Origin: Sipunculus nudus | Taxonomy: Eukaryota; Annelida; Sipuncula; Golfingiida; Sipunculidae | Reading direction: 5' to 3' | DNA length: 64,000 nt | Assembly: GCA_026874595.1 (NCBI GenBank) | Contig: CM049316.1 | Coordinates: 30,301,339-30,365,338 of the forward strand | Shown: positions 1 to 15,500 of the stretch, in pieces | Layout: each line of letters starts with the position of its first letter | Position numbering within the stretch: the stretch's first letter is position 1 | The notes under the pieces: model-generated | The model's input: the letters and a program-made list of their open reading frames with translations, nothing else | What the model was told of the DNA's origin: nothing | The model's database searches: none | Program-made: the position numbers and the translations under genes

Positions 1-14
1 GGCCTAATATTCAC

Positions 15-49
<35 letters not shown>

Positions 50-315
50 AAAGTACACTTAACTGATGAATATGTATGTATACATTTAAATATGTCTTTA
101 TATATGTACGGATAAAGGGGACACCTCTCTATTCAGTCATCTCTTAATTACTCGGGGGTAAAGAACCAAGAAACAGCCAATTTTTTGTAACCGGGAGGCT
201 TTAATTCAGTGTAAAACTTTTGACTACACTTTTTTGTACTAAATATTCACCTTAGATTTATAATATATCTGATTTTACTGATAAAAGTTTGTGTGACATT
301 TCGTGTTTCTATCAG
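1..315 (+). other. Upstream intron of receptor gene
   Basis: AT-rich DNA with the GA microsatellite. No exon was recognised. The first half of the lectin domain must lie further left. Confidence 0.5.
18..47. repeat. GA microsatellite
   Basis: Fifteen GA units near the left edge, in a presumed intron of the receptor gene. Confidence 0.95.
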
Positions 316-545
316 TTCTCACACCTTTATCACACGTAGCGACGCCTTCTGGATTGGGCTGAACATTTCTGGGTCTGGGATGATGCAGTGGTTGGACAGT
401 GAACCAGTCACCTATGACAACTGGCTCCCCCCACGGCCGATTTCAGGCACTCACCTGTGTGGTGCTGTATCAGTAAAAGATGATTGGAAATGGATACAGA
501 AGCCGTGTTCAGAGAGTCTACCCTACATATGTCAAATACCTGTAG
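316..545 (+). CDS. Exon: C-terminal half of C-type lectin domain
   Basis: The acceptor after TTTCTATCAG at 315 opens a frame with SDAFWIGLN, a W-rich core, NW, LCG, and a final PYICQ, the usual end of a C-type lectin fold with its conserved cysteines. The QPD/EPN and WND calcium-site motifs are not seen: the equivalent stretches read PPRPIS and DDWKW. Canonical calcium-dependent sugar binding is therefore doubtful. An alternative acceptor at 339 is possible but has a poorer pyrimidine tract. The exon ends in phase 1 at GTAAGG. Confidence 0.85.
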
Positions 546-3500
546 GTAAGGTGCCTCTTTTTGTGAGCCTTTGGTAGAGGCTAGGATCGTGTGCGGTCAG
601 TCCTGAAGCAGTTCTGTGATTGATTGTGAAACCGCCAACTGCGACACCTGGACCACATTTTATGAGAAGGCTACTTGTTGAAAACCTGTTAAACAAACAC
701 TAAGATAACGATAATATGTATAAATTATATAAATATATGTAATTACTTTGTCCATCGCCGTCACATTTTTAAAATAATTTAGTTAACATTAATATCGATT
801 TTTTTTGTAAATCATCCGTACACACTTCTAAAGGTGTATACTTTATAGGCTTCCATGGATAATTTAGGGTAATGCGCTTTCTAATTCGCGCAGATTCTGA
901 CAACGATTGGGACAACAGAAATTTAAACGATTGCACGAGATCAAGTTTTTGTACCTCCGAAAGAGTTCTATTTATTATGCATGTCCCGTGATCGAAATGT
1001 AAATTGCAACATGTAAATTAAAAATATGTTGTGTTTATACAGGCATAAAATCATATATCATGAGCTGTCATAAACTTTTGCACCAGTGATTGCAGTAAAT
1101 TGATTGGTTGTTTTATAACAGAACGAATGATGTTTCCCGTGACATGATTGGTTGCTGCGCTGCGATGGACTCAAACTTTAAGCATTCAATCAACCTAACG
1201 GCTCTATCACATACAGCCTGGGAAAAAATGAATAAGTGACTGTTAGTGTAATACCATGCGTTATTTTAATATATTAAAAACATCACCAATCTATTGAATG
1301 GGGGTCTGTTTCTCTCTAGTCTGCACAGATCTGCCATCCGAAGTTACTACTGCAGAGGCGCCTCAGCCAACTACAGGTTTGTTCCGTATTAGACTGAGCT
1401 TACACATCAGGCAGCAGTTATTTCACTGCACGCGTTCTAAATCCAATCATTTTAACCTCTGCATTGTATTACAAGATCCTCCGGGTTTCGACACCAGGGC
1501 TAACCACCTGAATTTGCAATCAGACTGGTCAATGAGAGTGGAATAGAAATGTGCATCGAGCGCCAAAATTTAACTATGCGACACTCCCGTTCTTGTTGGT
1601 CTGATTACACCGGTTTGGAACATGCCAAGAATAAGACCAACAAAAACAGGGTGTCGCGAGATCCGGTATGACTGCAGCGTACAACCGCAGCGCGAGGAAA
1701 GTAGATCCAGTCGAGTTTTTATGTCCTTCATTTTTTATAAACTTGTGTATGTGAAATGATTGTCTGAATAGAGATTTGATATTACCTTTCGTCGCTTGTT
1801 ATGGGATTTTGTTGTCTCTGTTTGTCTATTATTTACTTCTTGTTTGTTGTTCCTAATTGTCTGTTATTTTTCTTTTCTCGGTTGTTTTCTACGGTGGGTT
1901 ATTTTTTTCATGTCTGTTGTTTTCTCTTTAAAAGATTTAAAAAAACCTATCCTTTATTTGCTCCACACGTTTTAGAATACACGCACAAATTGCAGGATTA
2001 TCAACATTGGAGAATGACCAGTTTTTTGGAGCAGGCATTTGCCTGTGATCAAAATTACCCAATTATGACCACTAGTATTTTTTTTGGTAATAAGAAAAGT
2101 GTGGAATGTAAAAAAAAAAACTGATAAAAAAGTAAAAAAAATAAAAGAGTAACAGGAATATTAATTATACCAAACATGACCAATTTTTTTGTCCGAGCAC
2201 GATAATATTTTATTTATTTTTTTTTTAAACATTTTTATACTTCACATTTTTTAAATCCACGATAAAATAGACAGTTGATTTTTATTAACAGCATAAACTT
2301 TGTTGAAGAGATTTGAACCAGACCAGGACGCTTGTATAATAACAATATAATGTAAATTTAATAATTTTCTATTTTATCCAATTATCACTTATTATCATAA
2401 TTATAACGTACCTGAGTGTCAGATTATATAGGGAAAACTAGCCAGTAAAAAAATAAGTTCGTTGCAATGTTCAGAAAGTACATACATCAATAATCTTGCA
2501 AAACGTCAACAATTCAGAAATGGTTCTTCCTAGTGCAAAATTAGTCCTCTTAGTAAAATTTCTACTAAGCATCACGAATAAAACTTTAAATGGTCTTCTG
2601 TTATATGATGTTTTTGTTGCCCAATAGAAAGTCCAGCTACTATGTGTATGCAGTCAGACACTGGTACAGAATACAGAGGAACAATAAGTTTTACTAGAGG
2701 TGGAATATGGTGTCAGCGGTGGGATTGGCAGTACCCACATGGCCATACAAAGACTGATCCAGATGATTTCCCAGATGACTCTCTATTTGAGGCTGGTAAT
2801 TTCTGCCGTAACCCTGACGGGAAAGAAGAGGGCCCCTGGTGTTACACTGTTAATCCTGATAGAAGATGGGATTTCTGCGACGTACCACAATGTACACCAA
2901 GTAAGTCACCAATATTTGTCGAATTTCGATCAAAATAGTTCATTTTACCATTACATAAAATAAGGATATTATTTAATATAGAAATTCTAAAATTATGAAA
3001 CAATGAGGAAATAAAAAAATCAAATCATTTTCTGCATCCAACTGGAAAAAATATATGTACAAACATGTGTAACTTTTCCTATAAACTGTGTTTACCAAAT
3101 TCAGAATAATTGAACTTGTTGGTGTACCAAGGTTTTTAGTATATATTAGCCATTTAAAAGGTAATCAAACTAGATTATCGGATGATCATATACGGAGTAT
3201 GTTATAACACATGCTTGAGGGTGACAGACACAATCGAAAAAGGTAACACGTGGCTCATTTCAGAACCAGTGATCACATGTCCACAAGAAGAGCTTGCATC
3301 TGGCACACAGAGAGATACCGAAGACAATACTATTGGAACAATAGTTACATTTTATTGCAATGTAGGCTACAAATTCCCAGATGGCAGCACTGTGCGCACC
3401 GTGTTTTGTCAGTCTCCTGGTGTCTGGAGCAGCCATACTCTCCCTCAGTGCCAAGGTGTGGTATAAATTACATAACAGTCTGTATTTAACAATTTGCAAA

Positions 3501-6500
3501 AACATTAATATACAAGGGAAACCTATTACCTGACTCGCTTAAGTCAAACACCCCGCTTGTGTCAAACCTATGAGTTTTTGGGGCTTGCAGAACTGCCCAA
3601 TATTATTAAACAAGCTCTTGTATAACTCGTGGATGTGTTGAAGTTTTATTATTGTGATGATTCCGGCCACGCAAAAATGAAATCCCTATAAATAAGATAA
3701 TTCTATACATCTAGCCTTTTATCCTGCCCTCTCCTGTATTCTTATAATGATTGGTTTTCACTGGGATCAGCACGAAACCCTATCTTAGTATATACCACAG
3801 ACAATTTAGTTGGACCATGAAGTTGTTGAATAAATCAATTTTGTATTTCATCAATCATCTGTATTTGATATCACCTACAGTGTCCTTATGAACTTCACAT
3901 AATCACCCTGCGTGATCTAGTCACGTTCATGACCAAAGAGTTTATGCATTTGTAACGAACACAATGCATATCCAAGGAATACCTATCCTTCCTGAAATTA
4001 CCTCATTCTAAATAGTGAGAAAGCACAGGTTTATCTACAACAGCATTACTTTAACAGTATTATTTGCACTAAGCATCAATAAAGTTGATAAATTATCAAT
4101 CAGTGTGTGATATCAAATAATATCTCATGCATGCTACATATTAACATCCATCCGTATTTACAATTCAATAGTATAATTTTACTATGTTTGATTTGCCTTT
4201 CTTATTTTTTAGCTGTTCTGTGTCAAGAGCCAGCAAGTCTGTCAAGTCCTGATCCTTTGAATTACGGCAAATCACAAATCAGAGAGTGCAGTTTGCCTGA
4301 TAGGCTGGTCAGTGGGCAAACAGCACTGAAGCAGACCTGCACCAGTGCTGGGATGCTGGTTCCTCCAGCATTGGATTGTGCTGGTTAGTGAACCTAGGTC
4401 TTTAGATCTATAGCTTAGATTAGTTCTCTTTCAAATCTACATATGTGCCTCAGATATTGTTTCAATACGCACCACTTCTTCAATCTGTGGCAAGAACAAT
4501 CAGAACTAATAAGACATTCTTACTGAACTTTTGCCTCGTTCTGTCTGAACTAGCCCTTTTCCATAATGTGTATGTACGTCTGATACAATAAACTGGAGAA
4601 CAGCCTTAACTTGTGCCTCAAACTGACCTAATTTGAATACTTTATTGACCGTGCATTTCTAAATAATTAGCCTATTCCACTCGCTTATAACGTTTATAGG
4701 AGGAACGGCTCCTGATGGAGTGACTACTTACTGAATACATTGCATGGTTACCTTCCACATACTGACTGTACTGACACCATTCCATAAAAACACGTGCTTT
4801 CTAGTTATTCTGGCTGTTGTGTTATAAGTGAAAAAAGCATTTGTACCGTCTAAATTGCTACCACAGCCTGGCTTCAGCGGAAAAAGACTGGAGTGTGTAG
4901 TTCTCAACCGATAGTTGAAAGCCTTTTAACCATGAAGACTCCTGCAGTGCCTCCTGATCTAGGAAGTAGCGTGGTAACTGGTTCCTGGTAGACAATGGCT
5001 AATTCTACAGGAGATTTCGGGGAGCTCTTTACGCAAGAAATACGGCATCCAGACCCACCGGTGTATATAAAATATTCCTTAGCTAATGGTAAAATAGTCT
5101 TGCAGGTAGGGTGTATAACCCTTAGTCAATCCACGGAGGAGAAAGCAAACTCTCCATAACTATGAAACCATGGACTGGATTGAGAAGCTATAGACAGCTA
5201 CCTATTAAAGAGAAGGGAATCTCTAAACAAGAACGAACAGCTGCATTCTATAAACTTAGCGCCATACTTCCCAGAAAACTAAAATGTTGCTGAAACAAGA
5301 AAAAGACCGTTGTGACTGTTGATGGAAAAACCACTTAGGGTGACTTATGACCTTTGAGCCAAATCCATTAGATAGCTGATCCATCAGATAGCTGCCGCAT
5401 AAAGCCTACAGTTGAAGCAAAGTCGAATGTTGGAATGCAAGATAAATGTATCAGACAAAATTGTCACAGGAGCTGGAACATTACAACATTCATATTCTGA
5501 TGACAGGTATGATCGAGAAAAAACAGCCTCTAGTAACAGAGATAAATGTTGGTAAGAACGATGATCTTTTTCAGAAAGGATTAGCACCACCAATGTAAAA
5601 AAGAAGGGCGTGCTCTGTGTTGGTCCTCTATTTAAAGTTTATATAGTCAGCTATAACTATTTTCTGTGCACAAGGAAGCAGAGGAGGAAGAAAAATGAAA
5701 CATCCTATAACAGGTTACAAACGGCCATTGAGAGCACTCCAATCAATTACCATCTTCTTGGCATTTGCAGCATGAATGCAAAGGAGGGGACATACAACCA
5801 TGGAAAAGGGAAATTAGGGTAGAGATCTTGAGGTGATGAACGACTACTCTCAGCGTGTAGATTGCAGTGGAATCTACAAACACAGGGACATTAAAAAAAC
5901 ACATCTGGATGTCACCTGATGGTAAGATGTGAAATCAAACTGATTACTTCATCATCAATCACAACTGCGGTGATCAATCCTTAAGGTTCATGTCAGAAGA
6001 TGGGGAAAAAACAGAGCTAAAATGCTAAAAAAAACAGAGCCAAAACAGAAAGGCGATGGGATGTTTAAAGACTGAATAGGAGACCAACAATGATTTCAAG
6101 AGGGGTCAGCAACTATTTCAGATTGTAGGGAATCGGAAACTTGCGCACAACTCTGGCTCCGATGAAGTAGGGAAAAGTGCTGTAGAGGCTTCGGTATGCT
6201 ACAGAAATAGAAAGAAGATTAAGACTTGAGACATTGAATAATCCTGCAGAGAAAATGAAGTGATTCAACATACATTCGTGAAGACAAGAAGACCAAAAGC
6301 AAATTGAGAACCTGTATGTAAAAAGTGGGAAGAAGCAGCAAGCAAGAAATGCATTAGGACAATTTTCAGAATAATGCCAGTACTAAAGGGGAAAACAAAT
6401 CCTTCAGTAAGAGGTAACTATGGTCATCGCATAAAGGGGGGGGGGGGGGGGGGTAGACATCAAAGAAGTCCAGAAATTGACAACAGCACGCAACGCATAC

Positions 6501-9500
6501 AGACACTTAAGGATAACGCAATACCTAAAGTAAAAGATAACAATGACCATTGCATAACTGAGGTGAGCATAAGATCAGAAGGTGGAGAGAACATTTTGAC
6601 ATCGCACAGAGGAACCAAGGTAAAAGTAGACATTAAAGAAGTTCATATATTGACCGAATAATAAAGCAGAATCTGCTGATTGCAGAAATGGTGACAGCTG
6701 AACATCATGCAACCCTAGATACAGATCATACAAAATGCAGCTGTAAGGGGAAAGGAAAACACGTGAAGACCGCAAAAAGGTGATATCATAAACTGTAGTA
6801 ACTGGACGTGCATCATCCTGCTGTCTCACCTGTGAGGTATTCATAAGAGCATGTCTTGAATAGGATACAACAGGCAGATGGAATTCCTAAGACTTATCAT
6901 AATCATTAGACTGCTATACACAGACTTCAAGTCGTTTGACTTCTGCTGGAAAACCGTGTCAGAAAGCATATTTAGAGAGAGACGGTCAGACGTGTAGCAT
7001 GCACGGTAACATTCTTTTCCTTTCTTCAGTATCACCACCTATGGCAAATGAAAAGACATCAGATGGACACTTAACCAGTTGGCTGGAAGACCTTTCCCTA
7101 CAAATGATATCTGTAGTGTCTCGCTCTGTCCATAAAGACATGGAGACGCGACCTTGAGGTGAATGCTCAGACGACTATTCAGAAAGACCAGCTTCCAGAT
7201 GATCAGAAACATATGGAATATCACACGTAGGCCAGAACAAAATCAAGAATAAGCCATAAAAGCAAGCACCTTTACTAACCTTGGTTCTACCAGGAGAAAT
7301 GAAATCAAGTCAGAAATATCCGAAACTACACATGCTCATTACAGGTCTAAATATTATATGAATATTTTACTAGGAAAACACATTAACCGAGATCAGGCAA
7401 TACAAGATCAATGTAGTGAACAGCTTTATGATGCAGAGAGACAGAAGATGGCAAAATCTTGAGTCATCGATTGTGACTCTCCAACAACATTAGTAAAAGG
7501 GAACAATTTACATGTATTTGCCCATCTAGGTATTAACAAACATATTCCACGAAAGAGTAGCATCAGCCACCATCACATCACATGTCAGAAGAAGAAGGAG
7601 CTGCATGTTGTGACATGTAACCAAACACCCTCTTCAGTAATATCCTCCTGATAACCGAAGGACACGAGTGACATCCAAGGAAACGTGCTAAGTGGTCGGT
7701 CTACCTAAATTTTAGTTGCTATTAAAGACATTGCTTGATTACAAAATTCCGCCTACGGTTATCGATGAGCATATATATCATATAAGAAATTCGTGTAATT
7801 TTTTTTACAAACAGCCAAAATATGCACTTTTAGTAAGCATTAAATTAAAATATTGGAATAATATGTATTTGGTCTTTTTCCAGAGCGCTGCCCTCCGGTG
7901 CCTTTTGTTGATGCAGCAGACGCAAACTCCACAGTCACTGACAAAGGGGTGATTGTGACATTCACGTGTCACGTTGGACATCGCTTCCCAGACGGCACGA
8001 AAGAGAGAACCATTCATTGTGATGGAGCTTATTCCTGGAGTGAAGATGTCATCCCAGCATGTCTAAGTAATCTAATTTGTTAGTGTTAGTGAGTTTTGAA
8101 GTGAGTAAAAGGCAGGGATACACTCCTCTGACCTCGTCACATCATGATCCACTAACTCATGTGATGTTGGCAAGATACACATCAAGTTTATAATCCATGT
8201 GCGCGTGCATACGTATGTAAGTTTATGTATGAAACTCCTTTGTATGATATTACTAACACAACCCATGTATCAAACAGCTTATAAATGTGTGTATTTACGT
8301 GAAAATTACACTGAAGCGCTTTTTAAGCAAAGGCTCTGCGTAAACGGCTGGATTCCGGACATGATAACGTCAGTTCAGCGTCCTTTTCAAAATGTGCCGT
8401 GTGCAACACACTCATGCCATTTAACACTTTCTAAGTTCCACACACATTTGTTTTAAGACATTTTTTCACGCACATACGCATGGGTTTTAAGTTTCATACC
8501 TCTGAATATTTGAATGTTATAGGAAAGGTTTATACAAACTTGTAAAGGTTAATGCTATTTCTGGATACAGAACATTTTACTTAACTATATCATCAGAAAA
8601 CCTTCATTCATATTCCTTGACTTCGCATGGCTTACAATGTGATTTGCAAGACCACACACATCCTTGAATGTTCCCGCGAAGACAGTCTCGTAGATACAAT
8701 GTATCGTCGATTGCCAAAGCCACCGTGGCTGCCGCTGCATTCGTTTCTGGAGCAGTTATAGGGAGCTGAAGAATAGAATTTTATGACCTTGTCATAATTA
8801 AAGGGTACCACGTGAAATTATACCATAGCGTTTATAATGTGACCTCTGTCCTTTCATCTCTGCGTGAATGACGTCACACCAGGAATATATTTTGGGCATA
8901 CTTCTCTGGAGTGGTTGGATGTAATTGGCCAGAAATTTTGCATATCATAAAGATCTTCTGTCTCATGTATACCTATAGTCTTAAGACTGATGACACCACC
9001 TGCAATATTTTGGGCCATTTCACCTAAGGGTGCGTTCTCTTTGGGTGAAAAGCACACATATCTCAGTAATGGTTATTGAACTGGTCCTCCTGCAATATTG
9101 CATGTTCATAGATGTTGGGTCTGTTTTATTTCGTACACAAGAATGGTACGTGACACCACCCACAATCGTTTCTCTGGTTTTGTGTTGTTTCAGCTCCCTG
9201 CATCACTAGTCCTTAAGAACACTGTAAAATGTTTATCTCGAAAATTACTTTAAGGATTTCAATAAAATTGTGCATGTGTTCAGGTATTCGGAGTAATTAG
9301 AGGGAGACAGAAAGAGAAACAACACAGAGGGAAAGAAGATGAAACTTTCGGTGAACAGAGCTGTTTTTGCTTATTTTTGTGCTTGTTGCAGCCTTACAAT
9401 TCTGTTTATCTGTCATTGCAGTAATAACGTGCCCAGTAGTTCAGATGGTTTCCCACAGCACAGCGAACACCACTCTCGCTCTCTATGGCACAGTTGTACA

Positions 9501-12500
9501 GTTCCAGTGTAACACTGGTTACCGTTTCCATGGAAATGTTACCACAGATTTCATATGGTGTCAAGATTCTGGAGTGTGGTCCAGAATTTTGCCAAACTGT
9601 CAGGGTAAGGAACTATTTACTGCTATAATACATGCATATGCAATAAACTGGTAGATTTTGTTTTCTGGCAGATCAATTAAAAACAATAAGCTACGTTGTA
9701 GCACAGATAGTGAAATTGGAAGAAAGAAAGACATTCACGGCAACCTATTTTAGAATACTAAATTTTAGTAAACGTGAATAAGAGGAAGCAACTTTTAGGG
9801 AGGTTCATACTGGATTACATTACAATATTCCAAATATACATTTATTATATATAATTAATATTAAATTTTGTCAGTCATATTTCTTTCTCTTTTATTTTTT
9901 TCTATAACTGAAACAAATTTAAATTTTCAGTTAAAAAAATAAGGAGAAATGACAGTATATTTGGATATTATCTGTAGTTTAATAGTTACCCACTAAAAAT
10001 GGTTTGTACAAGCTAAGTAATTATCTTTTAACGTAATTTTAAAGATTCTATTAAATAAAACAGCAGACTCCTTTATTTAGGATCGATTTTAAACCTATAA
10101 TCATTTTTAAATTCACTAAAATTTAAATTAATTAATATTAATCAAAATCTAAACTTGATGCTAAGGATCTACTTTCAGTCTAACCTGCTAATTTGGTATT
10201 ACAGAAATTGACTGTGGCAATCCTGTGACAGTACCAGGGTCATCCTCTAGCAGTAATGGGACCAAACTTTGGGATATTTACACATACACTTGTCATGCAA
10301 GTTTACGATTCAGTGACGGGACGGAACGGAAAGTTATACAATGTGGAGTGGAACAAACCTGGAATGATACAGGACTTAACTGTCAAGGTAAATGCATAGA
10401 TACCCGTAAATAGTCATTTTGGCTTAAATTTGTTTTTTAATTCTCTGGTAAAATAAAGTGTCGCATATACCAGTAAAAAAGCCATTTTGCAAAGTTATTT
10501 TACAATTATTTGTGACTGCATTGTTGATTGTGGATTGGATTTCTGACTAGGTCTTATAATTGAGTACATGTATTCACATAGAAAATATGTCATTCAGATA
10601 AATGGTCATCAAACACTTATCTGAAATGGTACTGAGTAAAGTGCATACCACTACCCTGGTAAACAGCCCTACTTGATTCACCCATTTATTCAAATATGCA
10701 TCTAAATTTAGAGGGATCTTCCCAAGTCCATGCCTCATCATTCTACAATGTCCGGTAAAAACAGTAAGTCAGTTTAGAAGTTGTTGCATAATCCTGCTAA
10801 CAGACATATAAACATAAAGACATGAGTGAAAACCTAACATCTTTGCCAGAGGCACCAAAAATCAGATTACAATTACAACTAATTTGTGACTGTAACAGTA
10901 TGGATGTGTGAAAAAGTCATACAGAAATGATCAGTATCATTATGATGTGACAGTTTTTGGTTATATTTGCAGAATTAATTGCATTCCTAACAATTCTGTT
11001 CATAAATGTTCATGAATTATGAATTTTTAATAATAATTATAATAATTATAATAATAATAATATACTTCAGTGAATGCATTTCAGCTGGGAGATGCCCTCC
11101 TGTTCCTGCTCGAAGTCACATCACCAGTGACACAATACTGGCTGAGCCAGGCACCATGGTGACATACACATGTAATACAGGATATACCTTACCTACCGAC
11201 CAGGTAGTACAGACATTACATTGTACACCTGTAGGTTCATCTGCCACCTGGAATCCTACCTTACCTGATCAATGTACAGGTAAATGAGTATCTCTAATCT
11301 TACTTCGTGTGTACAGATGTATGTATGTATGGATGGATGGATGGTTGGTTGGTTGGATAGATGGATAGATGGAAGGAAGCGTTGATGGAAGGGAAGGCTG
11401 ATAGAAGGGAAGGAAGCGTTGATGGAAGGGAGGCTGAATTTAGGGAATGAGGGGCAGTTGGGATTTGAAGGAATAGATGGATTGGAGAGTTAAAGGATGG
11501 ATATATGGGATGAGATAGATAGATGGAGGAGAATAGGATTCATGGATGGATGTTTGGATGGGTTCAGGAGGATAGGAATGATAGAAAGATGGATAGATGG
11601 GTGGAGGACAATGGGATTGATAGATGAATGGATGGAAAGGCAGTGGAGAATGGGATGAATGGATCAACGGCCCTGATGGATGATCATATGAGAATAACTG
11701 TACACCTGTGACCCATACTCCCCCAGTGACCCATAACAAATCAGGTCAGCAGGCAGAGCTGTACCAAATGACCTCCAACGAGGAGAAGTGGGCTATGCAA
11801 GTGAATATAACAAGAACCTCCAATAAAAATTCAATAGCTAACCTAATTTTTCAGGTTTTATTTTCAAATTTCAGATTATAACAGATAAAATCCTTTCATG
11901 TACATGCTGTGAAATAATATCAACAGCCCTTACAGGGGAAAAAAGCGCCATGGTAAAAGTTGGGCAACATTTAAGGTACTGATCTTATATTTATGCTAAT
12001 AACCATTAAAAGTTACAAAATTCATACCCAATTTTGGGTATACAATTTATTCTTGATAAAATAAAGATATATCCCTACAAAATTCTGTAGCTTCAACAAT
12101 TATTATGTTAAGTGAGTGAATATCTTCCTGATTTTTTACAAAGTGCATTATGTTTGGGCCCATAACTTATAAAAATAATGTAGTACTGACAAAATTTCTG
12201 GCTTGTACATAGGAACTATATACGGGAATATTTGTGGTAAGTATAAAACAAAGCAGATCAGTTGTTTTGATATTAAACAAACAATAAGTGTGATAATAGG
12301 TTAATGGGAAATTGAGGTTTTGCCTAAATAACTTGAAGGATCAAAGTCAAAATGACCCAGTTTTCAGTTTGGTAGGAGATTGTGAGGACATCTAACAGTA
12401 TGCCAAATTCTGGATTTGTAGGTCTTACAGTTTCAAAGCGTGCCAGTCTAATGGATGGACAGAAAAATGGATATTTTTGTGTATAATAAAATGTTAATCT

Positions 12501-15500
12501 TTATTATTTATTCATTTTAGCCATTCAGTGTCCACTGCCAGCCCTCTCACCCCACCTGGTATTATCCAATGACACTACCAGTTATGGCACCATCCTGGAT
12601 GTGACATGTGAACCTGGCTATTACCTCAAGGGTGGGACAGCTAAAATACAGACCCAGTGTTTTGAAGACAGAGAGTGGAATCCTCCTCTAAACATCAGCT
12701 GTAAAAGTAAGTAAGAAATTGTAAAAAAGATAATGATGTTTTGTCTTTATAGGTATACCTAAGGTTGTAATACACCAAATGCTATAGCCAGTCTTTTACT
12801 GCATTTCAGTTTCAAATGCAGTTCATGTATTTACTTATAGCTATTTTCTGCTCTCTCTGATGCTGGCCTATTCATTTCTGCATTTAAAATAAAAAATAAA
12901 AATAATCAGACTTAAAATAAGAATATCTTTACAGATAGTGTCATGCACAAGAGTGTTACATTTTATGTTTAACAACCAAATCCAAAATAACATAGGCCTC
13001 TGGTGATAAAAATTCATGTTTTACATTGAACTTATACTAAACCTTGAATGTGTTAATTTTTCAATGTAGACTCACCACACACAAAAAAATAATGAATCTA
13101 TGCAGTCTGAGAACAAAAAAATTAGTGCAAACAAGCATTTCTTTTTTGCTGGTGACAAACAATATGTGGAATTTCGCTATCTCGCCAGAGTAAAATTTTC
13201 TTTAATTCTTAAAATGGTGCATAAAATCAACACAAGGGACCCATGGGTCACGACCCACAGCTGTTATATATGATAAAAATTATGATTTTGAAATGAGGCA
13301 CATGCTGGTTTTGTGTGGTAATAAATATAAGCTGTATTATGAGTTGTTGGTGTTTAGCTTATGTATGATTTTGATAGTTTCTTTGGAGACAGTGAAGAGA
13401 TCAATGCATTTATTTTATTAACAAATGGAGTGCTATTGTCATACAGATTTTGACTTGGCCATATAACTAATAAGCAGCAAATATAAGATAAAGAGTTTAA
13501 CTATTTATTAAAATATAATAACAAATATTGTGCCAAATATAATTTTTATTAAAAATAATTAGAGAATCATATGATTTTTAAAATAAAATATAACTGAAAT
13601 GATTATTAAAATAATATTATAGAATATATTCATGAATGCATTCATGAATACATTTTGAAAGTATTTGCACTGGTATTCAAATACTTTCATTTTTACCTGA
13701 ATTCCCATTCTTATGCAAGAAATTTTATAATGGAGTACATATTCATATTCATTTTCAAATACATTTGCAAAGTATTCGCACCATGTCTGGCCCAGCTTAA
13801 GTTTGAAATTTTTGCAAATGCAGAATATGAAAAATATTCTATTGTAATGTTTTCATTTATATAAGCATATGAGAAGCTAAGAGGAAAGGGGCCCTCCTAC
13901 TTGGTTATAGTAAAGTTCTAAATATATGATTGCAAACTAATACTCTGACAAAACTGTCATGAAGAAAAACAGAAAAAGTTTTGAGATACTGTGATGCATA
14001 TGAAAAATTTACAGATGGACAGGCATGTGGACAGAATGGACTAAAATGTTTTATTTCACTTTCAAGGGAATAATGCATTTAAGTTTATATATAAGCCTAT
14101 TTTTTAGCATATCAACTTTTTTCCATTAATAGTTTTTATCTAATTCATTTTTTTATTTACAAGTTTTATAAATTTGTAATAAAAAAGCTGAAAATATGTT
14201 AAAATATTAGAATTCTAAGTTACAATTATTATATATCCAGAGTGTACCTCATATTGGGTCATATTATGCATACACATATATTTTATTTTTTTTAAATCAA
14301 ATGTTTAAACTGAATTTAAAAGAAAATAATGCCACAACATGGCTTCTACAAGATTATTCCTTGAATCCCTATTAAAAAGTTTTGCACATTGGAGTTTTCA
14401 GTACATGCTTAATTTTATTCACCAAAATAAAATAAAAGATTCAGTAAATTTGATAAAATAAAAACATCTTTTCAAATAAAGTATACCCACTGTTGGTTGA
14501 AAGAGGGACAAACAATATCATTATGCTAATTACTATCTCAGCTATAATTTATTACTGGAATGAATAGTCAATTTCACACCTGGTGAAGTTTTACTCTTCT
14601 GAAGTAAAGCATTACTTATCTGATGAACATCCACACTTTCATAGCAATACATTTCTTTGTGGACACAATTAAATGTGCACTTTAATCATTGTAGCCCTGG
14701 TGGTACAATACAAAATCTAAAATGTAGCACAGCCAAGAATAAAATATACAGAAAATTATAACATTCATCTAGTTAATGCACCATCTGGGGGGGGGGGGGG
14801 AGTGCAGGGCAGAGGGGAAGCCTGCTAGTAGTGGCCAAGCTGAGCCAAGGCAGGCTGGGGTGGGTTACATGCAAGTGAAGGCTGTACTACTAGATGGGCT
14901 AGATGTAAACAACACTTGCCATGGTCTAAGAAAACTTGAATAAAAGCTACTCTTTTCAATTAATTACTTTGAAATTTAAGACTTTAAAAGATTATATCCT
15001 TATGTATATATGCTGTGAAAATTAAATCAACAGTGCTTACAGGGAAAAAACGTGCCATTGCCAAAGTTGGACAAAATTTAAGGTATTGATTTTTTTTTTT
15101 ATGCTAATAACTAATAACTCTTGCAAAATTCAGAACTAATTTTGGGTAAACAATTGAATCTTGATTAAATAAAGTTATATTCCTGAAAGAAAGTCTCCAG
15201 CTTCAGCAATTCTCATGTTATGTGAACAAATATTATATAATTTTTAAAAAATCGCATTATATTTGGGCCAATAACTTCAAAATAATACCCAATACTGACC
15301 TAAATTTTGGTATGTGCATAGAAAATGTATGGAAAAATATGAATACTAAATATGATCAAAAACAGGTCAGTGGTTTTGATATTAGGCAGCCTTGAAGTGT
15401 AACAATGGCTTTTTTATGGAAAATGGAGGTTTTTCCTTTATATCTCGAAGGAACGAAGTCCTAATGACCCAATTTTGGTATGGTAAGAGATTTTGGGGAC

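Larger units (their letters stand above)
8067..11084 (+). other. Introns between sushi 3 and sushi 6
   Basis: 8067-9421, 9605-10204 and 10388-11084 show no gene or clear repeat. GACACCACC occurs twice (near 8992 and 9151) in otherwise unique sequence. Confidence 0.55.

Noticed and set aside
316-339. Alternative lectin exon start at 340
   Set aside because: The acceptor at 315 has a better pyrimidine tract and keeps the conserved SHTFITRSDAFW lead-in.
8199-8456. Frame with YKC...LCVNGW resembling half a sushi module
   Set aside because: No good acceptor, phase or complete cysteine set; the real modules 3 and 4 splice cleanly without it.
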